Shown piece after piece: positions 9,416-18,850 of a stretch of DNA of 37,731 bases. Source of the DNA: Bradymonadaceae bacterium (GTDB lineage Bacteria > Myxococcota_A > Bradymonadia > Bradymonadales > Bradymonadaceae); contig JAQCND010000373.1 of assembly GCA_028274765.1 (NCBI GenBank), positions 1 to 37,731 of the forward strand, in the 5' to 3' direction. A program made the translations under genes and the position numbers. Position 1 is the first letter of the stretch. Each line of letters opens with the position of its first letter. The notes under the pieces are model-generated. The model was not told the origin of the DNA and did no database searches. It saw only the letters and a program-made list of their open reading frames with translations.

Positions 9416-10023
9416 TGGTCATCTCCTCGCTCGAGCCAGCGTCGCAGTAGATTCGAACCCCACCGCCCCGATAGCTCGGGGTGGAACTGACAGGCCAGGA
9501 CCGGGCCGTGCTCCATCGCCGAAATAAAGTCGCCGCCGTATTCGGAGCGGGCGCACGTCCAGCCGTCGGGAGCGTCCGGGAGGCAGTAGGAATTGGCGAA
9601 GTAGGCATAGCCCGTCTCGAGCAGCCCGCCATCCGAGTCGGCTCGCACCTCGTTCCATCCGAATTGCGGGACGCGTACGTCGTCGGGGAAACGCTCGACA
9701 GCGACCTCGACCGTCTCGAGCCCCTCGACGTCGGGCGTCTCCTCGCTGCTCGGTGCCAAAAGCTGCATGCCGAGGCAGATGGCGAGAACGGGGCGAAGAT
9801 CGTCGAGGCGTGTCCGGAGTGGTCCGACTAAATCGGCATCGCGAAGTGTCCCCATGCCGGCGCCAAACGCTCCCACGCCCGGCAGCACGGCGTATGCGGC
9901 CTCGGCTAACGCATCGGGATCCGTCGTGAGTTGCGTCTCGGCATCGAGCCGCCGAAACGCCGCTTGCAGCGAGGCGATGTTGGCGACGCCCGTATCGACG
10001 ATGTGTACGGTACGGTCGGCCAT
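9409..10023 (-). CDS. hisH: Imidazole glycerol phosphate synthase glutaminase subunit
   Basis: VDTGVANIASLQAAFRRL, PGVGAFGAGM, LAICLGMQLL, CQFHPELSG (glutaminase triad C/H/E). Confidence 0.95.
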   Translation of the reverse strand: MADRTVHIVDTGVANIASLQAAFRRLDAETQLTTDPDALAEAAYAVLPGVGAFGAGMGTLRDADLVGPLRTRLDDLRPVLAICLGMQLLAPSSEETPDVEGLETVEVAVERFPDDVRVPQFGWNEVRADSDGGLLETGYAYFANSYCLPDAPDGWTCARSEYGGDFISAMEHGPVLACQFHPELSGRWGSNLLRRWLERGDDQC

Positions 10024-10610
10024 CAGAGTACTCCCTTCGTGCTGGGGACGTCGTCCGAGCCAGTCCGCCGCGTGGCGCGGTCGAGTGCCAGCGCAAAAGC
10101 CTTGAAGGCGGCTTCGACCCGATGGTGGTCGTTATCGCCACGCAGCACGTCGACGTGCACGGCAGCACCGGCTTCGGTGGCGAACGAGCGAAAGACGTGT
10201 GGGACGTTCTCGCAGGCGAGTTCGCCGAGGCGTTCGCGTTCGAGGCCCAGTTCGGTAACCGCGTACGGTCGATTCGAGAGATCGACGACGACCCGGGCGA
10301 GCGCTTCATCCAGCGGGGCATAAGCATGGCCGAACCGCTCGATGCCGGCTCGCTCGCTGAGCGCCTCGTCGACGGCGCGTCCGAGCGCCAGCGAAGAGTC
10401 CTCGACTGTGTGGTGATCATCGATCCCCAGGTCGCCGTTGCAGTCGAGGTGGAGATCGAAATGGCCGTGCGTGGCGACGGCTTCCAGCATGTGGTCGGCA
10501 AACCCGATACCGGTCGAGATGTCGGTGTCCCCCGTCCCATCTAGGTCGAGTTCGATATGGACGTCGGTTTCACCGGTCTCTCGAGTGATGTCGGCACAAC
10601 GGTGTGTCAC
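10023..10610 (-). CDS. hisB: Imidazoleglycerol-phosphate dehydratase (monofunctional)
   Basis: [51 protein letters not shown]; probable GTG start at 10610 with AGGAG upstream rather than the ATG at 10703 that would overlap hisC. Confidence 0.92.
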   Translation of the reverse strand: MTHRCADITRETGETDVHIELDLDGTGDTDISTGIGFADHMLEAVATHGHFDLHLDCNGDLGIDDHHTVEDSSLALGRAVDEALSERAGIERFGHAYAPLDEALARVVVDLSNRPYAVTELGLERERLGELACENVPHVFRSFATEAGAAVHVDVLRGDNDHHRVEAAFKAFALALDRATRRTGSDDVPSTKGVL

Positions 10611-10626
10611 AGTCGTTGCTCCTCGA

Positions 10627-11775
10627 TTATGTCGCTTCAGTATTGCTTTTCTCTCTTGCTTTCGACCGGTTCGAACTGCGGTCCTCGGATTCGAGGATCG
10701 CATGCAGCGCTCGTGTCAGCCGTTCCTGCTTTGCTCCATCATCGGGCACCGTGATCCGGAGGCCGCTGTCGACCCCCTCTCGTTCGTTGAACGCGCGCAC
10801 GGCGATCCCCGTGTCAGCGAGTGCTTCGTGCACTCGGCCGGCATCCTCGAAACGGGGGAGGATGAAGTTCGCCTCGGAATCCGTTGTCTCGACGCCATAC
10901 GAGGCGAGGAGGTTGCGGAGGTCGGCTCGGTGTTCGGCGACGGTTTGAACGTGCTCGTCGATCGAGACGTCCTCCGAGGCGAGGCGCCGTTCGGCGACTC
11001 GAAGCGACAGCGACGAGACGGGATATGGATTGCCGACGACCGAGAGTGTCTCGAGGAGCGAGGGCGAAGCAACGGCGTAGCCGATGCGGATACCTGCCAT
11101 GCCCCAGGCCTTCGAGAACGTGCGCGTGACGACGATCCCCTCGCCTTCGAGTGCCAACGAAGTGAGGTCGCGGTCGGTATATTCGACATACGCATGGTCA
11201 ATCAGCGTCAACGCGCCGACCTCCCGTGCTCGGTCGACAACCCGGACGACCGCGTCGCGACGGGCAGTCAGCCCCGTCGGGTTGTTCGGGGTGACTACCA
11301 CCACGAGGCCGGTCGAATCATCGATCGCCTCGAGGATTCCCTCGGTGGGAAACGACCCCGTTCGCCACCCGACCTGACGCAACTCCGCGCCGGCCGCCTC
11401 CGCGAACATGGGGAAGAGTGAAAATGTCGGGCGCGTGGTCACCATCGTCCGATCGGACGAGAGCGATATGCGACACGCGCGGTCGAGGGCGCCGTTCGAG
11501 CCGTTGGTCACCATCACCCGCTCGACCGGCACCTCCTCGTGCTCGGCAATCGCCGCCTCCAGCCGGCTTGGATCGGGATATTTGCGCACCTCTGTGGGGT
11601 CGATCGCCTCCAGGGCCTTCAACGATGCGGCGGAGGGCTCGGGGCCGAGATTGCCGTCGAGATGCAAGTCGGTCGGTGATTGGGGGCGCGGGATGTCGTA
11701 AGGGTCGAGGTCGCCGATCGCCTCGACCGGCTCGACGGAAGAGCTCGGTTTGTCGTCTCGATCGTTGTCAGCCAT
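10627..11775 (-). CDS. hisC: Histidinol-phosphate aminotransferase
   Basis: Fold-type I aminotransferase: [56 protein letters not shown] (PLP Lys). Confidence 0.92.
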   Translation of the reverse strand: MADNDRDDKPSSSVEPVEAIGDLDPYDIPRPQSPTDLHLDGNLGPEPSAASLKALEAIDPTEVRKYPDPSRLEAAIAEHEEVPVERVMVTNGSNGALDRACRISLSSDRTMVTTRPTFSLFPMFAEAAGAELRQVGWRTGSFPTEGILEAIDDSTGLVVVVTPNNPTGLTARRDAVVRVVDRAREVGALTLIDHAYVEYTDRDLTSLALEGEGIVVTRTFSKAWGMAGIRIGYAVASPSLLETLSVVGNPYPVSSLSLRVAERRLASEDVSIDEHVQTVAEHRADLRNLLASYGVETTDSEANFILPRFEDAGRVHEALADTGIAVRAFNEREGVDSGLRITVPDDGAKQERLTRALHAILESEDRSSNRSKAREKSNTEAT

Positions 11776-11841
11776 GGAGATGTCAATGGGCCTTTCGGCA
11801 CGTTTATAGTTTCAGGCACACGTTCGCGATCATCCACTCGC

Positions 11842-12714
11842 TCAGAGGATGATGTGCGACGGGGAGGTGGCGACGATGTCGGCGCCGCCGCGGGACTTGA
11901 TCTTGGGAATGACCGCGGGAAGCTGCTCTTTCGGCATCGCTACTTTGACGGCGTAGCCCATGTCGTGGTGCAGCGGCGAGACCGTCGGTTCACGCATGCA
12001 GGGAAGTATGTCGACGATCTCTTCGAGCTGGTCCTCGGAGACGTTGACCTCGAGGGTGACACGGTCGCGGGCCCGCAGAACCGACTCCAGTAGCAGCACG
12101 AGGTCCTCCATTGCTTCTCGCTTGGCCGGGTCTTCGAGAACGGACGCGGTGGTGTAGAGCCGAGTTGAGGAGGTCATCAGCTCGTCGATCACAACGAGGT
12201 CGTTGGCCTCGAGCGTCGCGCCAGTCGCCGAATTGTCGACGATGCAATCGGCATCCTCGGGCGGAAATGCCTCGGTGGCTCCAAACGAGCGGACGTACTC
12301 GGCCCTGAGATCGCGGTCGTCGATCCATTGTTGGGTAAGGTGTTCGTATTCGGAGGCGACGACGAGCGGCTCGTCGGGAAATTTGCCTTCTTCGCCGACG
12401 TGCTTCTCCGGGGCCGCCGCCACCAGACGCACTGGGTCAAGCCCGGTATCGAGGAGTTCGACCAGATCGGCGTCGAGCTCTTCGACCCAGTCCGCTCCCG
12501 CGAATCCGACGTCTCGCGAACCGCCGGCCAGAGCACCGATCACGTTCTGGGGTTTCATCAGTTTGGCTTCAGCTTGAGAGAGCGATATCGAAGGTCGGTA
12601 ATTGCGACTCGACTCGCGCACTCGAATCCCAGATTCTCCGAGAAGCGCAAACACTTCGTCTTTAATATGTCCTTTGGGCAAGCCGAGCTTCAAAAGCGTA
12701 TCGTCATCTGACAT
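11842..12714 (-). CDS. hisG: ATP phosphoribosyltransferase, long form with C-terminal regulatory domain
   Basis: LLKLGLPKGHIKDEVFALL, DVGFAGADWVEE, VDNSATGATLEANDL; about 290 aa with C-terminal KVAMPKEQLPAVIPKIKSRGGADIVATSPSHII; start at MSDDDTL. Confidence 0.93.
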   Translation of the reverse strand: MSDDDTLLKLGLPKGHIKDEVFALLGESGIRVRESSRNYRPSISLSQAEAKLMKPQNVIGALAGGSRDVGFAGADWVEELDADLVELLDTGLDPVRLVAAAPEKHVGEEGKFPDEPLVVASEYEHLTQQWIDDRDLRAEYVRSFGATEAFPPEDADCIVDNSATGATLEANDLVVIDELMTSSTRLYTTASVLEDPAKREAMEDLVLLLESVLRARDRVTLEVNVSEDQLEEIVDILPCMREPTVSPLHHDMGYAVKVAMPKEQLPAVIPKIKSRGGADIVATSPSHIIL

Positions 12715-12756
12715 GTCGATGGACCTCAATGGAGACTCGACAAGATTACAATCTTC

Positions 12757-12786
12757 TACATAATGTGAGTAGGGATGTCGTGGCAA
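12757..12786 (-). promoter_or_regulatory. Candidate sigma70-type promoter for the his operon
   Basis: Minus strand TTGCCA - 18 nt - TATGTA about 45 bp upstream of hisG; palindrome aagattacaatctt (12742-12755) immediately downstream. Confidence 0.4.
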
Positions 12787-12889
12787 ATCGCGAAATTCGT
12801 CAGGGTCGCAGGCCGCGCGAATGAGACCTCTCTGCAACAAGGTGCTCTTTACTCTCGTGGCTCTGCGATCTCCGTACCCGACGAAAGCG

Positions 12890-12952
12890 GCCCCCCTCAT
12901 CTGCCACGGCGGCGAAGACGTCGCCGCCTTCGTATCACGGGTTGCGGGGGGC
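12890..12952 (+). promoter_or_regulatory. Two-tier stem-loop in the purH leader / hisG-purH divergent region
   Basis: Outer arms gcccccc (12890-12896) / ggggggc (12946-12952); inner arms ggcggcga (12908-12915) / tcgccgcc (12921-12928), 5-nt loop. Confidence 0.45.
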
Positions 12953-13031
12953 GTCCTACTTTGCAGATGCATCCAGCCTTGCGGTACCTGAGACGCTCTC
13001 GTTCGTGACACGTTGCTCTCGGAGACAAAAG

Positions 13032-14579
13032 ATGTCCGACGATCCGCCATACGCTCTCCTAAGCGTCGCCGACAAGACCGACATTGCCCCCTGGGCTGGC
13101 GCCCTCACCGAGCTGGGATACCGCCTGGTCGCCACGGAGGGAACCCGCAAACATCTCGAGGAGGCCGGACTCGACGTGCGGCCTGTCTCTGAGATCACCG
13201 GCTCGCCCGAGCTGCTCGATGGCCGGGTCAAGACACTCCATCCAGCGATCCACGCCGGTGTGCTGGCACGAGCTGGCCACGAGAAGGATCGACGAGAGAG
13301 GCTCGAACGCGGTATCCCGCGGTTCGAGCTTGTCGCCATTCGGTTCTATCCCCTCGAGAGGGCAGTGTGCGGCTCCGAGACGTCGGAGGAGATCTCCACC
13401 GACGCGATCGATATTGGCGGCCCCGCTCTGGTGCGCGCCGCCGCCAAGAACGCCGAGTCGACTTGGGTGGCCACCTCGCTCGACGACTATGAGCCCATCT
13501 TGGAGGCCATCCGAAGCGATGACGATCATGCTGAGCTCCGCCGACGGCTAGCATGCAAGGCGTTTCGGCGGACAGCTCGCTATGACGCGACAATCGCCAG
13601 CCACCTCGGGAGAGCGGACGAGACATCGGAGTTGAACGACTTGCCCGAGACGTGGGCCACCGGATACGAACGCCTCGACGAGCTACGCTACGGTGAGAAT
13701 TCCCATCAGAAGGGGGCACTCTACCGCGCCGATCTCGACCGGCCTCGAGGCGGTTTCAACAAGCTCCACGGAGCAAATGCGAGCTTCAACAACCTCGTCG
13801 ACCTCGATGCCGCCGTGCAGTTGACGCTGGAGTTTGACCATCCGGCATCCGCAATCGTCAAGCACACCAGCCCCGCCGGATGTGGGCGGGGCGACGACGT
13901 CGAGATGGCCTACGAACGAGCGTTGGATTGCGATCCGATGAGTGCCTTCGGCGGCATCGTTGCGCTGAACCGGCCCGTCGAAGCATCGCTCGCCGAGAAG
14001 CTGAACGAGACGTACCTCGAAGTTATCGCGGCACCGAGTTACACCGACGAGGCGCTCGACGTGTTGAAGCAGCGCGAACGCGTTCAGATCATCGAGATGC
14101 CGAAGTCAATCGAACAGCCGCGGCGCCACGTACGAGAGACTGTCCTCGGGGCCGTCGCCCAGACCGCCGATCCACCGGTCGAGCTCGACCGAGACGACGT
14201 CGAGATTCCTACCGAACGCGAACCGACCGACCGCGAGTGGGCGGCGCTCGCCTTCAACTGGCGCGTCTGCAAGCACGTCCGCTCGAATGCAATCGTTCTT
14301 GGAGGGCCGCAGGCTACCTTCGGCGTCGGCGCCGGGCAAATGAGCCGGGTCGACGCCGTCGAAATTGCTGTCGACAAGAGTCGCCAGTCGCTCACAGGAG
14401 CCGTCATGGCCAGCGACGCCTTCTTTCCCTTCCGAGACGGGCTGGATGCTGCCGCCGAAGCCGGCGTCACCGCCGTCATCCAGCCGGGCGGATCCAGAAA
14501 CGACAACGAGGTCGTTGAAGCCTGCGACGAGTACGGCGTAGCGATGATCCTCACCGACGAGCGACACTTTCGGCATTGA
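13032..14579 (+). CDS. purH: Bifunctional AICAR transformylase / IMP cyclohydrolase
   Basis: ALLSVADKTDIAPWAGAL, VKTLHPAIHAGVLAR, AIDIGGPALVRAAAKN, LRYGENSHQKGALY, IVKHTSPAGCGRG, MASDAFFPFRDGLDAAAEAGVTAVIQPGGS. Confidence 0.95.
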   Translation: MSDDPPYALLSVADKTDIAPWAGALTELGYRLVATEGTRKHLEEAGLDVRPVSEITGSPELLDGRVKTLHPAIHAGVLARAGHEKDRRERLERGIPRFELVAIRFYPLERAVCGSETSEEISTDAIDIGGPALVRAAAKNAESTWVATSLDDYEPILEAIRSDDDHAELRRRLACKAFRRTARYDATIASHLGRADETSELNDLPETWATGYERLDELRYGENSHQKGALYRADLDRPRGGFNKLHGANASFNNLVDLDAAVQLTLEFDHPASAIVKHTSPAGCGRGDDVEMAYERALDCDPMSAFGGIVALNRPVEASLAEKLNETYLEVIAAPSYTDEALDVLKQRERVQIIEMPKSIEQPRRHVRETVLGAVAQTADPPVELDRDDVEIPTEREPTDREWAALAFNWRVCKHVRSNAIVLGGPQATFGVGAGQMSRVDAVEIAVDKSRQSLTGAVMASDAFFPFRDGLDAAAEAGVTAVIQPGGSRNDNEVVEACDEYGVAMILTDERHFRH

Positions 14580-14888
14580 ATGGTTTCGGGGGCTCAGCGC
14601 CGATCTTCTCTCATAAGCGGGATGGCCTCACGATTCCAATCGGCGTGTCTACGGGTACGTCGGGCGCGAGCAAACTTCTTGATAGGCTTCTTGTAGCCTC
14701 GCCCACCCGAGAATGCGCATCGAAAGGCGATGAGTACACTCGTCGAGCCTGGAAAGATGACGATACGGACGGCCTCGACGAGTGCGTGACTCGATCTCGC
14801 TCGTCTCCATCGACTTGCTCTACCTCAGAGAGCGTGCTCTCGTATACATGGATGGCCGAAGCCTTCGTATATGGCTTTCGTGCTTGCC

Positions 14889-15047
14889 CATTTGTGTTTG
14901 GACAAGGGGGCAAGCCCCTTGGGTATATGTGATTTGAATCACTCGAGATCTCGAGGGCAAGCTCCCGGGCTGTACGAGTGCTCCCACCCTGTCGGGTCCA
15001 TCTTGGTCGCTGCAGCAACGGGGAACAGCTTATCCGATACACACATG
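14889..15047. repeat. Palindromic intergenic element (copy 2, arms separated by about 118 bp)
   Basis: Left arm catttgtgtttggacaaggggg (14889-14910) and right arm cttatccgatacacacatg (15029-15047) match the arms of the 3373-3405 element with 2 mismatches and 1 mismatch + 1 indel, same relative orientation. Confidence 0.5.
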
Positions 15048-15210
15048 CGTACTTGCCTCAAAGAATAGAAGACATCATCGCGTGGTGACAACCTCCTCGG
15101 GTCGAAGTCCAAGGCGATCGCATTAGAGGTATAAGCCACACATTCACGGTTCGGTCCTTGTTATGCCACCTCCATCCTCCCGCCAGGGCGTCGCTGAAGC
15201 CACGTGCCAG

Positions 15211-15369
15211 CAGGGATGCTGGCGCTCCGAACCGATATCGAGTCAGATCCGGAAGGCCCGGCTTCGGAGCGTCGGCTTCCAGCCGGCTCACAGGGATGCT
15301 GGCGCTTTGAACCGATATCGAGTCAATCCGGAAGGCCCAGCTTCGGAGCGCCGGCTTCCAGCCGGCTCA
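15211..15369. repeat. Tandem direct duplication, two about 80-bp units, each with internal inverted repeats
   Basis: cagggatgctggcgctccgaaccgatatcgagtcagatccggaaggcccggcttcggagcgtcggcttccagccggctca (15211-15290), repeated with few changes at 15291-15369; cgctccgaa...ttcggagcg arms. Confidence 0.9.
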
Positions 15370-16015
15370 CGCTCGCCGCCGGCGCTCCCAACCACGCGTC
15401 GTTGAAATTCCACGGACCTGAGTCACCCCCCTCGGTCGACGTGGAAACGCTCCTGGCTCGATGCGTTGGGCGAGTGTGATCCCACAAAGAGACATTCTCT
15501 CCATGAGTGCAGTCATCAGCCGGGGGACCGGCTCCCAGTGAACGGGTCACCGCCCTCCTTCCAAACGGGAGTCGTTCGGCCACGTGCCAGCGACACCGCT
15601 CACATCACAGACATACGGGGACGCTCCAGGAGACGCGGGGCCATCCCGAGTAACCCACAGGTTGCGATGGTACTCGCTTCTTGTGGCCCCGTGGGCCCTC
15701 CTGCTATGCCCCATCGCGAACATTCGGAGAGCCCTCCCGATCCCCGGCTCAACTCAACACCCGAGTAGACCTCGAAAATCTCTTGCGACTTCGACGTGTC
15801 TTCGGTACCAGTGCCCATTCGATACCGTGAGAAAGGCGAGAGGCGCGCGCATCCACCGCTCTTCTTCCATGGGCTCGGCGCTCCGAGAGCCTCCCATCGG
15901 CGCGAGGGTTCGAGACTCGCGTCTGCCCACTCTCGGGAGGGCGGTCGCCGCGCTCCGCACACGAGACACGTCCCGACATCGATTCACTGACGCCCAGGAC
16001 GAGGATACATCATCC

Positions 16016-18811
16016 ATGGAACTCGAAGGTACCTACGACCCCCTCGACGTCGAATCCGGCTGGTACGAACACTGGGAAGAGGAGGGCTACTTCGAGGCCG
16101 ACGCCGACAGCGACCACGAGCCCTTCACCATCGTCATCCCGCCGCCGAACGTCACGGGTAGCCTCCACATGGGGCACGCTCTCTTTGTGACCCTCCAGGA
16201 CATCATGACGCGGTGGAAGCGCATGGAGGGCTATGAGGCGCTCTGGCTCCCGGGGACCGACCACGCCGGCATCGCCACGCAGGTGATGGTTGAACGCCAA
16301 CTCGCCGAAGAGGAGGGCAAAACGCGTCACGACCTCGGCCGCGAGGAGTTTCTCGAACGTGTCTGGGAGTGGAAAGACGAGCAGGGCGGCCAGATCCTCG
16401 AGCAGCTCAAGCGCATGGGTGCCTCCTGTGACTGGTCGCGCGAGCGATTCACCCTCGACGACGGGCTCAACGAGGCCGTCAAAGAGGCCTTTGTCCAGCT
16501 CTACGAGGACGATCTGCTCTATCGCGACGAACGGATGGTCGACTGGGACCCCGAGAGCCAGACGGTCCTCTCCGACCTCGAGGTCAACAACGAGGAGGAG
16601 ATGGGGACCTTCTGGTACATGCGCTATCCGCTGGTCGACCACGATCGCCACGTCGTCGTCGGCACGACTCGCCCGGAGACGATGCTCGGCGACACGGCCG
16701 TCGCGGTCCATCCCGACGACGAACGCTACCAGAACATCATCGGCGAGATGGTCGAACTTCCCCTGGTCGGCCGGCACATTCCAATCATCGCCGACACCGA
16801 ACTCCCCGATCCGGAGGAGGGAACCGGCGCCGTCAAGGTGACGCCCGCCCACGACCCGGACGACTTCGCCTGCGGGAAGCGCCACGACCTGGAGGTCATC
16901 CAGGTCATCGACTTCGACGTCCAGATCAACGACAACGCCCCCGAGCGCTACCGGGGCATGGATCGCTACGAGGCCCGCGAGCAGATCGTCGAGGATCTCG
17001 AAGCGCAGGACTACCTCGAGAAGACCGAGGAGCGCGAGTACGCCCCCGGCCGCAGCGACCGCACCGACGCCGTCGTCGAGCCCCTCCCGCTCGAACAGTG
17101 GTTCGTCGACACCGAGCCGCTGGCCGACCGGGCGATCGACACCGTTGAATCGGGAGAGACCGAGATCATCCCCGAGGTCTGGAAGAAGACTTACGACCAC
17201 TTCATGTACAACATCGAACCGTGGTGCATCAGCCGCCAGCTCTGGTGGGGCCACCGCATCCCGGCCTGGTACTGCGACGACTGTGACGGCATCACGGTGG
17301 CTCGCGAGGAACCGGACGCCTGCGAGGAGTGCGGAAGCGAGGCCATCGAACAGGACCCGGACGTCCTCGACACCTGGTTTTCGAGTGCGCTGTGGCCCTT
17401 CTCGACGCTCGGGTGGCCCGACCAGACCCCCGACCTCGAGAAATTCTACCCGACCCAGGTGATGGAGACGGGCTTCGACATCCTGTTCTTCTGGGTCGCC
17501 CGGATGCTGATGATGGGCCTGCATTTCATGGACGAGAGCCCCTTCGAGCAGGTCTATCTGCACGCGATGGTTCGCGACATCGAGGGGCGAAAAATGTCGA
17601 AGACGTACGGCAACGTCATCGACCCGCTCCACATGATTCACGGCGTCGATCACGACGAGCTCGATCCGGATCTGCACCGCGAGCTGATGAACCAGTATCC
17701 CGAGGGCGTCGAGCCCCAGGGCGCCGATGCGCTGCGATTCACGCTGGCCATCTATGCCGCTCAGGGACGCGACATCAAACTCGACATCAGCCGCATCGAG
17801 GGCTACCGGGCCTTTCTGAACAAGCTCTGGAACGCCGCTCGATTCGTGATGATGAACCTCGAGGACTACACGCCCCTCGATTACGAGTCGCGCACGGGTG
17901 ATTGGGACGGCGAGATGCCCTTCGATCGGGAGGCGCTCTCGCCGGCGGATCGCTGGATCCTCTCGCGCCTCGACGAGACCATCGACGAGGTGCAGGCGGG
18001 ACTCGAGGACTTTCGCTTCGACGATGTCGCTCAGACGCTGTACGACTTCATCTGGCACGAGTTCTGCGATTGGTACATCGAATTGTCGAAGACGACCCTC
18101 TACGACGACGAGGCCAGCGAGTCGGCCAAGCAGACGACCCGGCAAGTGCTCATCCACGTCCTGGAGAGTGTCCTCCGGTTGCTCCATCCGATCACGCCCT
18201 ACGTGACCGAGGAGATCTGGCAGGAGGTCCCCACCTCCGACGAGGCCCCCGACTCGATCATGGTCGCCCCCTGGCCCGAGCAACGCGAGGCGATCGATTT
18301 CGGCGACACCGTCGACCACATGGAGCTGGTCCTCGGGCTCATCCGCTCGATCCGGGGCATTCGCGGCGAGACCGACGTCGATCCCGGCGCGGATATCGAA
18401 GAGGTCCATTTCGTCACCGACGAGGCGGACCACCGGGAAGCCATTCGGGCGGGCGCCACCTACATCCGAGAGATGGCGACCGTCGAATCGATCGAGGTCG
18501 AATCCCCGGACGAGGCCGATGAAATAGAGGGGACGGCCACGGCTGTTCATGAAGGTGTGGACATTCGCATTCCCCTCCGCGGCATGATCGATATCGAGGA
18601 GGAACTGGAGCGACTCCACAAGGAACTCGACCGAGTCGCCGAAGATATCGAGTACGTGCGGGGGCAGCTCGACAACGAAGCGTTCGTCGAGAATGCGCCC
18701 GAAGAGGTCGTCCAACAGGAGCGTGACAAGCTCGAATCGTACCTCGAGGAACGCGAGCGGCTCCAGGCGTCGGTCGAGGAGCTCGAACAGCTCCGAAAGC
18801 CCGAAACCTGA
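16016..18811 (+). CDS. valS: Valyl-tRNA synthetase
   Basis: PPPNVTGSLHMGHAL (HIGH), WLPGTDHAGIATQ, GRKMSKTYGNVIDPL (KMSKS), C-terminal coiled coil EELERLHKELDRVAEDIEYVRGQLDNEAFVENAPEEVV; start at MELEGTYDP within a longer ORF. Confidence 0.96.
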   Translation: MELEGTYDPLDVESGWYEHWEEEGYFEADADSDHEPFTIVIPPPNVTGSLHMGHALFVTLQDIMTRWKRMEGYEALWLPGTDHAGIATQVMVERQLAEEEGKTRHDLGREEFLERVWEWKDEQGGQILEQLKRMGASCDWSRERFTLDDGLNEAVKEAFVQLYEDDLLYRDERMVDWDPESQTVLSDLEVNNEEEMGTFWYMRYPLVDHDRHVVVGTTRPETMLGDTAVAVHPDDERYQNIIGEMVELPLVGRHIPIIADTELPDPEEGTGAVKVTPAHDPDDFACGKRHDLEVIQVIDFDVQINDNAPERYRGMDRYEAREQIVEDLEAQDYLEKTEEREYAPGRSDRTDAVVEPLPLEQWFVDTEPLADRAIDTVESGETEIIPEVWKKTYDHFMYNIEPWCISRQLWWGHRIPAWYCDDCDGITVAREEPDACEECGSEAIEQDPDVLDTWFSSALWPFSTLGWPDQTPDLEKFYPTQVMETGFDILFFWVARMLMMGLHFMDESPFEQVYLHAMVRDIEGRKMSKTYGNVIDPLHMIHGVDHDELDPDLHRELMNQYPEGVEPQGADALRFTLAIYAAQGRDIKLDISRIEGYRAFLNKLWNAARFVMMNLEDYTPLDYESRTGDWDGEMPFDREALSPADRWILSRLDETIDEVQAGLEDFRFDDVAQTLYDFIWHEFCDWYIELSKTTLYDDEASESAKQTTRQVLIHVLESVLRLLHPITPYVTEEIWQEVPTSDEAPDSIMVAPWPEQREAIDFGDTVDHMELVLGLIRSIRGIRGETDVDPGADIEEVHFVTDEADHREAIRAGATYIREMATVESIEVESPDEADEIEGTATAVHEGVDIRIPLRGMIDIEEELERLHKELDRVAEDIEYVRGQLDNEAFVENAPEEVVQQERDKLESYLEERERLQASVEELEQLRKPET

Positions 18812-18850
18812 GCACGTCCCGCGCTTCCGGGCACGAGAGAGGAATTCGGC

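Noticed and set aside
10611-10703. N-terminal extension of HisB from the ATG at 10703
   Set aside because: It would overlap hisC and encode non-HisB residues; GTG at 10610 with AGGAG gives a standard-length HisB.
12715-12840. His leader-peptide attenuator upstream of hisG
   Set aside because: No short ORF with a run of His codons and no terminator/antiterminator pair in the leader.
12841-13031. ZTP (pfl) riboswitch upstream of purH
   Set aside because: The conserved CCGCCUGGGCA-type segment and associated junction sequence are not present; only a generic hairpin is seen.
15211-15369. CRISPR array
   Set aside because: Only two tandem 80-bp units with no spacers and no cas genes; tandem duplication instead.
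15584-16015. 144-aa N-terminal extension of the ValS ORF
   Set aside because: Composition differs from ValS (Arg/Ser/Pro rich, not acidic) and canonical ValS begins at 16016; upstream frame is fortuitous.
16010-18715. 901-aa ORF antisense to valS
   Set aside because: Mirror ORF from high-GC codon bias over a confidently identified valS; low-complexity V/D/L/R composition and no recognisable domain.
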